A stretch of 64,000 nucleotides of DNA from Ipomoea triloba (Eukaryota; Streptophyta; Magnoliopsida; Solanales; Convolvulaceae). Below, piece by piece: positions 35,556 to 45,537 of the stretch. The stretch spans positions 5,476,107 through 5,540,106 of the forward strand of contig NC_044925.1 of the NCBI RefSeq assembly GCF_003576645.1, read 5' to 3'. The position numbers and the translations under genes are program-made. Positions within the stretch are counted from its first letter, which is position 1, and each line of letters begins with the position of its first letter. Below the pieces are notes generated by a model. The model did not search any database and was not told the origin of the DNA. It saw nothing but the letters and a program-made list of their open reading frames with translations.

Positions 35556-36264
35556 TTAAGCACTTGAGCGGGCATCTGTTTCATTACATTCTTGATTCTT
35601 CTTCCCCTTCATCGACCGCTTTAATCATAGATAAATACCCACAATCAAGAATTCTGCTTTCGGCCTTGCTTTACCCATAACCCATTTTCCAGAAGCAAAA
35701 AGGCCTTTCCTTTTTAAATTTTCCGTAGTACATATAGCGTGTGAAAAAGGAAGAATTTTATTTGCAGCCGATTTGATTTTTCAAGAATCTCGTAGAAGTC
35801 TTCTTTGATCAGTCTTTGGAATATTCTTACTTTTCTTTCTTGTATTAATGGCCTCTGCCCTTTTTTTCCCGTCCTATATCGCGTTTCGGTTTCTCCATCG
35901 TTCCTTTTTGTCCTTTTTTCGCACGCACTTGTTGATCTGATTTGTTTTTTTCCCCCTTTTGTGTTATTTTATTATTTGTTTTGTTTTTCTTTTTTGGTTT
36001 AATAAGAATATTGTGTGAAGATGAATGTTGCAAAGTCACAAGTATGGCAACCCTGTAAGAAGAAGAGGCTTTAGTATAGAATTATTGAAGAATATTTGTT
36101 TTTTTCTTTTTGGAAAAAGAGGTCAAGATGGATGGGATTTGTATTGAGTTGATCAGAGCATAAGGTTCAACCACTAAAAGCCTCAAACAAATACTATATT
36201 CAATTCTGTGCCCATAAATATAAATATATAGAGAGAAGAGGTATAGGGGGTGTAGAGAATTGAG

Positions 36265-39200
36265 ATGGCTACCAGATCAAGTGGTGGGGGTGGGAAAACA
36301 AGAGTGGGAAGGTATGAATTGGGAAGGACTTTGGGAGAGGGGTCTTTTGCAAAAGTGAAGTTTGCCAGGAATGTGGAAACTGGGGAGAATGTGGCAATCA
36401 AGATTCTTGATAAGGAGAAGGTTCTCAAACACAAGATGATTGGTCAGGTATCTACTCATTTTATAAATATGTGTTTCTGCAATTGGATGTGGATTTTTTA
36501 AAAAATTACCTTACCTTTGTCAGTGTTTAAGGTCAAAGGTATGATGTTCTCTGGTGATTATAAGGGAACTTTTTAGTTGAAGTATATTTGTTTTCTTTTC
36601 CATGGTTTTCTTTATCCTCATTTTATGGGATCATGCTACACTGATTAATCATGTTCATGTGATTTGCTGGTTAAACTATTTACTAGTGAAATGAACTCTG
36701 GCTTGAACTTTCTCCTTAGATTTGTCTGCAAAAGTTGGTTGACTTTTGAAATATTATTCATTTTTCTGTATCATTTTGTTATGGTTTCTCTTTGTAGTCT
36801 TGATTGAAGGATATCTTCTCTTTTGTTGTTTCTGAATTTTGTTTTTTTTTTTTAGATTAATGATTTCCTCCATTATGTTTAGTTGAGTTATGGATTTTGT
36901 GATCTTGGTGATATATATCTGTGCAAAGAATTTGTTGGGCTTGTTTTGTATCATCTTCCTACTGTTTGGACCATCTTGTTTTCTTAATCAGGCCAATCTT
37001 ATTGTTTACTTTTCCGTTGTTATGGATGCCTATGCAGATATGCTGTAGCAACATGCATGGTTTGGGTTTTAACACTCATATTTGTACTGTTTCTTTTCTT
37101 CTTTTTTTGGGTGACAGATTAAACGTGAAATCGCAACCATGAAATTGATAAGGCATCCTAATGTCATCCGCCTGTATGAGGTTAGAACTCCCAAGTTTGG
37201 GATGGATTTTTAGTTCATTCCTTGAAACCAGATTAATGTTATAATCTAAGATTAGGTCAAGGTCACTCCATTAGGATTGGACCCTCCCCTGAAACGAAAA
37301 GCTGGAGGCCACGCCACCAATACCATAGTTAGGCAACTGGGTGAACATAAAGTGTGGATCAAACAGGCTTTGATACAATGTTATAGTCTAAGATTGGGCC
37401 AAGGTCAGTCAATTGGGCTATAATGCACATTGACCAAACCACACTAAAAGATTAGCTAGTCTAGCCCATAGCCTTATAAATCCATATGTTCTCTCTTATC
37501 ATTTCAATGTGGGACTCTTAGCAGAACTTATTAATTTGAATGTTGTAGGTCTAGATTACACTTAGAAGTTTGAATGCTAGTTCATGTTGAGCAACTTGTG
37601 CTTTAGTTGCTTTATCCCATATGTCTTGAACTAGTTTGTGATCTCTCTATTTACTCGAATAATTCAGGTAATGGCTAGCAAGACAAAGATATATATTGTT
37701 ATGGAATTTGTTACCGGTGGCGAACTGTTTGACAAAATTGTAAGATCTCTCTCCCTTGCATTGATCTTCTATACGCGGTGCTTCTTGTAATATCCAATAA
37801 AAACAATGTCTTAGCCAGTCTTTGTTTTTCTTTTCTTTTATAACCAGGCTAGTAAAGGAAGGCTGAAAGAAGACGAAGCAAGAAAATATTTCCAGCAGCT
37901 AATCAATGCAGTAGACTACTGTCACAGTAGAGGTGTGTGCCACAGAGACCTCAAGGTAAAAATATTACCAGTTTCCCTTCTTTTCGATGGAAAAATTGAC
38001 AGTGATCGAGGCAGGATGGTTACAAAGTCCTGTTGTAATCTTGGCCGTTTTGTGTTTATAGCCTGAGAATTTGCTGCTGGATGCCAGTGGTGTTCTCAAA
38101 GTCTCAGATTTTGGATTGAGTGCTCTTCCTCAGCAAGTTCGGGTGCGTTTTAACCTTTCTTGCCAAACTTGGTGTGGCGATAATACATCTATTTTTTTTA
38201 ACAAAAAAAATAAATTTACTTTGTTTTATGTATTGATTTTTATAATTTATAGCTGATTCTGTTTATATCTCTTCTCAGGAAGATGGGCTACTGCACACAA
38301 AATGTGGGACGCCAAACTATGTTGCTCCTGAGGTACTTACGAGCTTTGGTATAACTTTGTTTCTCGCCCTTCAAGAGTTTGGTTTTGATTCCCTACTGTT
38401 TGCTTATGTATTTGCAAGGTGATCAACAATAAAGGCTATGATGGAGTGAAGGCAGATCTTTGGTCCTGTGGTGTGATCCTTTATGTATTCATGGCTGGTT
38501 ATTTACCTTTTGAAGAATCTAATCTTATGGCATTATATAAAAAGGTGAACAATATTACCGAACTTTGGTAACATATTTGACCTATAGAGTGAAGTAACAT
38601 TAAATTTTTATTTCTTCTTTTTTGGCAAGATGTGACTGGAATATAGAAGTGCTTAATTTTTGGAAAACAACTCCTTGGTTATTTATTGATAAATGACCAT
38701 AGGAAAATACTAACGATCCTATTATTTAATATTGGTTTCCATAACTCCTTCCTTCAAATAGCTTGTCTATGATGCATTTTTATTTTTTTGGGGTGACGAG
38801 GGAAACTTGTAGGCACTATCGGAGGGTGTGCACTGAGTAAACCCCGCTTTGTGACCCTAGCCGGCAAAGGATCACAAGGAGGTAAACCAGCTTAGGTTGC
38901 CCATAGCTGACTGGCTTAAACCAAGGAGGCTGGGATTCGAACTCGTGACCTTGTGGTTATAGATTTGTATCCTAAGCCATCTTGGTTGGGGTTTACCCCC
39001 ATGATGCATTTTTATTTGTAGCCTAGACTAGATATACATAATCTCACGTCTTAATCTGATGTGAAATCACCGTGCACCATGCCTTCGAGGAACATTCCTC
39101 ACAAGGTTTGGATGTGTTACTTTTTATATATTTATTTGAGCTGCACTTTTCTAATTTAATACTTGTTTTTATCCAGTTATGTATGTTCTATGTCTATCCT

Positions 39201-41572
39201 TGATTGTTGAAATTGCTACAGTACTATACACTTTACACAATTCAGAAAAAAAATAATTTTACTATTCGTTACTTTGCAGATATTGAAGGCTGATTTTACA
39301 TGTCCACCATGGTTCTCCACAAGCGCAAAGAAACTAATTAAAAAAATCCTGGACCCCAATCCTCAGACGGTATGTTGATTTTATGCCCCTTAAGGAAAGG
39401 AGGAAAACAGAGATTATGCAAAGATAATTCCTTTCAGCAAAATTTCGTATTTGTCCCTTCTGGTCCTTTTTTTTTTCAATTCACATACGCTTTAGTTACT
39501 TTGAGTTTCACTACCGAATTATACCTGTGAAACTGATTAGTTTTATTGTCTGGAACAGCGTATGACATTTGCTGAGGTCATTGTGAATGATTGGTTCAAG
39601 AAAGGCTATAAGCCGCCAGTTTTTGAGCAGGAAAATGTTAATCTTGATGATGTCAATGCGATCTTTAATGAATCAGCGGTATTTTTATAATTTTTTTTTA
39701 TTGGCAGTAACTGTGGTAATGTTAGACGATGTATGGTGTTCTAAAACATCATTTATAACGGCTCTTTTGAAACAGGACTCTTCAAATCTTGTTGTCGAGA
39801 GACGGTTAGAACAGACTCCTGCACCACTGTCTATGAATGCCTTTGAACTAATTTCTAAATCTCAGGGCCTCAATCTTAGCACTCTTTTCGAAAAGCAAAT
39901 GGTATGCCCTTAGGAATGTATAATGTAAAAGTCCAGCTAGTTGCTTTAGTTTCAAACTCTCTTGTAAAAATTTTATTTGTTTTCTCATATTTGGCGTTGT
40001 TTCTGCAATCTGGCTGACCAAATCTTTTCTGGATAGGGGCTTGTTAAAAAAGAAACTAGATTTACATCCAAACGTCCTGCCAGCGAGATAATCTCGAAAA
40101 TCGAAGAAACCGTTGCACCGTTGGGATTCAATGTGAGGAAAAATAACTATAAGGTATGGTCCTGTTTGTATGCCTCGACTTTCTTGTGTCTCATCTTAAT
40201 TCAACATACAATCTATTAGCTCTAAGCTTTGCACGAACTAAACATTTTGATGAGAAAATTGAATAAGCGGTTATTGGTTTTACCATGGTGAAACATTACC
40301 CGAGGGAAAGACACACGAGAAAATTGAATTTGGTTAATGAGTAGTCATATCGGTGATTCTCTAAATTGTCCTAATGTAGTATTTCCTTATCTTTACCAGT
40401 TAAAGCTTGCTGGGGAAAAGACTGGTCGCAAGGGTAATTTGTCCGTTGCAACAGAGGTAAGTTTGTTCACTGCACACTTTTCAATCTTGATGATTTTCCG
40501 ATATTGTTTAGATTATTTGAAATTGAATTTAAAACTCAATGCAGATTTTTGAGGTCGCCCCTTCGCTTTACATGGTAGAGCTTCGAAAAGCCGAAGGAGA
40601 TACCTTAGAATTTCACCAGGTGATTATGCGCCATGATTAGCGATAATTAGAATTACAAAGAAAAATTTGTGTAACCACGGGGGTTGTAGCTAGTCCCGTA
40701 TTTTGGTTCGTCTAGTTTCTGCCACTTTTTAGGTGCCATCATTCATTCATGCATGGCAGCTAAGCATACCTAAATGCATACTATTTTAGCCTTGTTTGTA
40801 TTAGACAAAATCATCAGTCAAAGATTACAATGTGGTCTGGTTCATCGAATGGAAACAAAGGGGGGGTTTGGAACAAGATTTCATACAGAATGGAAAAGGA
40901 ATACTATTTTATTGTTCTGTTTGCAGATAATAATACAAAACGAATAATATTCCCTAGGTTTAAGGAATGAAAAAATTAATAAGAAATAGTAATATGACCG
41001 AAATATCTTCGATTGTAACATTGTCGATATCTCTTTATTTGCAGTTCTACAAGAACCTATCAGTTGGGTTGAAGGATATTGTTTGGAAAACTGACCAGGA
41101 AGTGAGAGCAGAACTCGAAGCTGGTTAGTACATTTTGAGTTGTGCATTAACTACTGTTAAGAGTCCCACATTGAAAAAAAAAAAAAAAGAGAACATATGA
41201 GTTTATAAGGCGCTATGGGTTAGACTAACTAATTGAATGGATTCAATTTGAGTTGAATGGTTCATCACATGCTTGGTTGGATGTCTTTATTACTTGTTTT
41301 TTTGCTGTGTCAACGCTAACACAAAAGCCCAGAATCGTTGATTACCCTTTCCAGTTGCATAGTCTCCATCTGCTACATTATTGCCATCCTAGGAGAAGAT
41401 ATTTCGTTTTATCATTGATTCTTGTATCACTTGATTTCTTTTCTTTTGTTCCGCGAATTTTATTTTGTGTGTGTTCTCCCTCGAGGCATGAACTTATGAT
41501 TCTCGTTCTTGCACAGGTAAAGGCACCGTGTCAGCCAGAACAGGCGCAGGTAAACGCGCCGTGTCAGCGTAG
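36265..41572 (+). CDS. CIPK23-like: CBL-interacting Ser/Thr protein kinase, CIPK23/CIPK9-like
   Basis: Family role: calcium sensors (CBLs) recruit CIPKs to membranes, where they phosphorylate ion channels (CIPK23 acts on AKT1 and nitrate transport in Arabidopsis). Exons: 36265-36447, 37118-37180, 37668-37739, 37848-37955, 38062-38142, 38279-38332, 38419-38544, 39280-39369, 39559-39678, 39776-39901, 40037-40153, 40400-40456, 40545-40619, 41045-41124, 41517-41572. Every intron is GT-AG, phase 0 except the last. Predicted 468 residues. Kinase: GEGSFAKV (24-31), K46, HRDLKPEN (138-145), DFG (158-160), APE (185-187). CBL-binding NAF at 320-322; the PP2C-binding zone begins near RF 349-350. If the last intron is retained, TAG at 41126-41128 ends a 451-residue form. 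The activation loop reads TKCGTP where TTCGTP is usual. CIPK9 is the main alternative name. Confidence 0.93.
37230..37530. repeat. Dispersed-repeat-like insertion in CIPK intron 2
   Basis: Phrases ATAATCTAAGATTAGGTCAAGGTCA and ATAGTCTAAGATTGGGCCAA recur 140 bp apart, and AATGTGGGACTCTT closes the segment. It is GC-richer than the surrounding intron. Family not identified. Confidence 0.4.
38769..39017 (-). mobile_element. tRNA-derived SINE in CIPK intron 7, with 17-bp target duplication
   Basis: ATGATGCATTTTTATTT flanks both ends (38769-38785 and 39001-39017). On minus the body has an A-box-like TGGCTTAGGATACAA and a perfect B box GAGTTCGAATCCC, and ends in a T-run on plus (poly-A tail). Element 38786-39000, 215 bp. 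It is intronic and leaves the splice sites intact. Confidence 0.9.
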
Positions 41573-41615
41573 TTCTGGCTGGATTGCGCCGTGTCAGCGT
41601 AGTTCTGGCTGGATT
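41556..41615 (+). repeat. 30-bp perfect tandem duplication at the CIPK stop codon
   Basis: The 30-bp unit starting GCGCCGTGTCAGCGTAGTTC occurs at 41556-41585 and 41586-41615. A half-unit with CACCGTGTCAGCC lies just upstream. Each unit carries the in-frame TAG, so the first copy ends the predicted protein. Confidence 0.9.
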
Positions 41616-41983
41616 TTCGTGTTCTCGGCTCGGGGAAAGCTTCAGCAACATGTACATTATTATTTGCCCTGTTAAACTCATACTACAGATGAAATGGTTT
41701 GGAACAAACTATGGCCACTTCTGCTGTGTATAATGACTGACTGAATCTTCATTTTTATAATAATCATCCGCAAACTCTGTAGAGTAATTCTTATGTTATT
41801 CTTCATTTTATTTTCATATTTCCGAGGAAAATGAAAATTTTCTCTAGATAGTAAATGCATGACATGTTAAACAGTTGATCTTATGTAGGCCTCTAAAGAA
41901 GAATGTTTTCTTACTTTTGAGTTAACAATTTTTTGTTTTTTTGTTTTTTTTTTGTTTTTTTTGTTTTTTTTGCTTTTCATTAA
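41573..41983. other. CIPK 3' UTR and flank
   Basis: Sequence beyond the predicted stop, AT-rich, no coding frame. No strong canonical AATAAA is close; the end of the transcript cannot be fixed. Confidence 0.5.
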
Positions 41984-42535
41984 TGGCCTGTTTAGTTCGC
42001 CAAAAATATTTGAGGAATGAAATTATAATTTTATGAAAAAGAAATTAGTAGAAAGATTAAGTATTTTGTTTGGTTAGCAAAAAGGAAATTTTTAGAATAT
42101 GGCAAAAATTTGTGTGAGTTGCCTTATGGATCTTTATCTATAAAGTTGGTCAAGTTAAGATGAAATGTAATATTTATATGAAAAATTGTATTTTTACATT
42201 TTGATTTAAAAGTATTATATTTTTTTTAAAAGTTTATTACGGAGTACATTTGTATAACTAACAATGTCAACATCATATATACGAGAAATTATAATACTTT
42301 TGGTGTAAAAGTAATATAATACTTTTGGTGGAATAGCATTTCTATTACCTCAAAATTCATTCCGTGAACCAAACGTGCTGTAAAAGTATTACATTTTTCT
42401 CAATTTGTTTCACGCATAAGAATTTGTGAGACTCTTTCACACAAATGTAACCCTTAAAATATTATTGCTATTGTCTCATTGAGTTTGGAATTATAATACA
42501 TAGTGTGTATAAAGACTAATATATCCTTATACCAC

Positions 42536-42615
<80 letters not shown>

Positions 42616-42865
42616 TATAATGGTAATTAAGAAAGTCGAAGAGGGTAAAATTGTTTTATTAATCTTTTATTAAATTTTTTTATGGAAAACAAAATATTAA
42701 AGGGAGGAGTAAAAAAAAATTTCCTCATTTTTGAAGAAAGATTTTTTTTTTATTGAAAAAGTTTCTATGAACCAAGCACAGGAAAATTTTATTTTCTCTA
42801 AATTTTAAAAATATTTTTTTTACTCGTATTAAAATTTTTTTATCCAACTAAACACCTCATAAGTT
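41984..42865. mobile_element. Inverted-repeat MITE with internal (AAT)n
   Basis: Left end GGCCTGTTTAGTTCGCC and right end CAACTAAACACCTC (inverse GAGGTGTTTAGTTG) are imperfect inverted ends of the TGTTTAGTT type. Inside at 42,537-42,605 is an (AAT)n microsatellite. Target duplication not found. Confidence 0.5.
42537..42615. repeat. (TAA)n microsatellite
   Basis: About 25 trinucleotides with minor interruptions. Confidence 0.9.
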
Positions 42866-43329
42866 GTTGGATTCCGATATGAGAATAATTTTAAAAATAG
42901 TTATGAATTTTATCTTATCTTCAATGCAAAACTCAACAATAGACGTGTTTATAATATTTTACTTCAGTAGGTTGAAATTTAATTTTTCTTTCGTTAGTTT
43001 ATCTTAACTAAAATGCTAAACTGATAGTTGAATTATACTTTTATGTTTATTATTATGTGCTCAACACGCCCTTACGTGTACGGGCCACGTGGACCATAGT
43101 CTCGGCTCTGATACTAAATTGAAGCATAGACTCCATCTCAATTAAAAGCATTTATGTTTATATACTCAACAAGATTATTATCATGCGATTATGTTTAAGT
43201 ATTGTTTGTGATGAATTTTTTATATCAGGATTTACAACAAATTGGGTGATTGAGGGTAAAATTGGTAATGTAGACGAGGAAAACTTTTGAGACAACTTTG
43301 GTCTTCAAGTGCATGTTTTTCTTTCTAAG

Positions 43330-44060
43330 AGTGTGTAATTAATTTTCTTCTAATTTTTCCTTTTAGTATCTTTGTTTTTTTCCTTGCCTTCTAGTGATCA
43401 TCTTTATGCTTTCAAGTGCTCAATTTCATGCTTACAAGTGCACGTGTGTCTTACTATTGTGTTAAAAAATAAAATAATACTTAGCATTCCACTGAACCTT
43501 TTTTTTTTTCTTTTAGTGCATATTTTTAGCCTTCAAGTGTATATTTTCATTTCTAAGAGTACACAATTAATTTCCTTCGAATTTTCCCTTTTAGTGTCCT
43601 TTATTTTCTCCCTTACCTTCTAGTGATCCTCTTTATGGCTTCAAGTGCTTAATTTAGTGCCTACAAGTGTATGTGTGTCTTACTATTGTGTAAAAATAAA
43701 AACAAAAAATATTTAGCATTCAAGTGAACCTTTTTATTTTTCTTCAGTGCAGATTTTTTGACTTCAAGCACACATTTTTATGCCTTCAAGTGCACAATTC
43801 TAGGCAGTATTTGTTATATCTTGTGCATTCTTTTCAATAACATATAACTAAATTTCTAATGAAATTTGTGAGATTTACAAACGATTTATATGGGTAATTA
43901 GTTTAATAACACTTAAGTTGAATAACCTCTCTTTTTGATACCATAAATTGCATCAATTGCACATCTATTTGGCTTCGAGTGTAAAATTTTTTGCCTTCAA
44001 GTGAATGGTTTTGAGCTTTCAAGTGCACATTTCGTAATTGTTTACCGCATTTTCGCACCG
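43330..44060. repeat. Short-repeat-rich element (CTTCAAGTGCA motifs)
   Basis: Contains many copies of variants of CTTCAAGTGCA and TTCTAGTGATC, with a partial tandem duplication (43,370-43,480 against 43,600-43,710). No coding sequence. It is another member of the class of elements with internal short motif arrays, but ends were not resolved. Confidence 0.5.
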
Positions 44061-44114
44061 GAAGTAGCCTTCGTACCTGATCCTAAACTTATACACACAC
44101 ACACACATATAGAA

Positions 44115-44520
44115 ATGAGTTCCCGTGCGGTTAACCTTCTCATGTGCGATTGTGCAGTTGCTTAGGTACGTGATTTTCCTTTTTAAGATGCGTGGTTTGT
44201 ATGCTTAAGGTGCGTCTGTGTTAAAACTTAAGGTGCGTGAACCTAAAGCTTAAGGTGTGTGATTTTTTTCTTAAGGTTTTAAAATGATGCACCTTAAGTT
44301 TCAACAACTCACGCACCTTAAGCATACAAATCACGCACCTTAAGAAGGAAAACAACACACCTTAAGCTTTAGGTTCACTCACCTTAAGTTTCACCACTGA
44401 CGCACCTTACTCACACAAACCACGCAGCTTAAGAAAGAAAACTACGCACCTTAAGAAGAAAACCACGCACCTAAAACAACTGTAAAACCGCACCAAAGAA
44501 GGCCAACTGCATAGGAACCC

Positions 44521-44521
<1 letters not shown>
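44115..44521. mobile_element. TA-associated TIR element, family C
   Basis: Left end GAGTTCCCGTGCGG ... CTTCTCATGTGCGATTGTGC and right end (inverse ACGGGTTCCTATGCAGTTGG ... CTTCTTTGGTGCGG) are imperfect inverted repeats. The interior alternates CACGCACCTTAAG and its inverse CTTAAGGTGCGTG. It ends at the (TA)n tract 44522-44557. Confidence 0.7.

Positions 44522-44557
<36 letters not shown>
44522..44557. repeat. (TA)n microsatellite between two TIR elements
   Basis: 36 bases of TA with family C on the left and another TIR element on the right. Confidence 0.9.
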
Positions 44558-44558
<1 letters not shown>

Positions 44559-44905
44559 CTTGGTTCTGGTTCCGCAAACTCCTCTTGTGTGAACGTGCGC
44601 CCGTTTGTGAACACTAAGTGCTAGTTTGTGGTGCACCACCAAATGCTGGTACCGCAGTGACATTTTGATAATTTCAATAATATGCTGGTGCATTTAAATA
44701 TGTTTGATGGTGCTTTGAATCTAATGCACCGTCAAGCATTCTTGTGTACCCCATAGACCATCATTTGGCTGTGCACCACAGACCACCACTAAGTGCATCA
44801 CAAACAACTCCAAAATGCATCATAGACCACTCTTAAGTGCACCATAGAACACTCTTAAGTGCACCATAGACGGCTGCACGAGAGGAGTCTATTGCACTTG
44901 ATCCG
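44558..44905. mobile_element. TA-associated TIR element, family C-related
   Basis: Left GCAAACTCCTCTTGTGTGAA and right end (inverse AATAGACTCCTCTCGTGCAG) form imperfect inverted ends. Interior repeats AAGTGCACCATAGACCACTC-type phrases. Directly abuts (TA)n on the left. Confidence 0.55.
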
Positions 44906-45537
44906 AATTATTCCCTTGATGTAGCAAGTTGTATGGATAGAAAAAAGTTTAAAATATTCATTTTTTTTAATGTTGTATTTTTCATTTGAATTTGAGAGGA
45001 TTTTAAGATTAGAACTAAATTTAATAGGGAGTAATATATTTTGGCAATTAGGAAATCAAATGTCAAAGAATTACAACTCAAAAGCCTTGGAAAAAAATAT
45101 GGTTCAAAACATGAGAGTCAAAATTAGATGATCTTTACTTGGGGGAGGAGAGGCATACAATACAACCACAGAAGAAGTAATAGAATAGCACCCAAAAATC
45201 TATAAACGTGATCTATTAAAAGCAGTAGTCTATAATACAAGTAAGATACAAACACAAGCATCCATCCAAAAGAGAGTAACATGATGATGATGATGAGATG
45301 GTGCATAGTGCATTGCACAGAACAGCTCTCTCTTCAACTGGCAGACAGGCTTAAGAAACCACACCTCCCCACCCAGCACCCAATTTCTGATTCCACATAC
45401 ATTGTACGGTTCATGGTCACTAGTGTTTGGAAATTTGCTGCCATTTTGTTCCATTCCCATCTCCTTGTCATCATTCACATATGCATCTCACCTCACTTGC
45501 CTTTAACCAACACCGCGTGGTTTGGTTTGAACCGTGG
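44906..45537 (-). other. JAC1-like 3' UTR and intergenic spacer
   Basis: Non-coding. 45,124-45,537 on minus is probably the 3' UTR of the J-domain gene. Open frames here are short and overlap each other. Confidence 0.5.

Noticed and set aside
41253..41675. 140-codon frame at the end of the CIPK gene
   Set aside because: Runs through the intron and reads the tandem repeat in another frame; the CIPK reading frame explains the region better.
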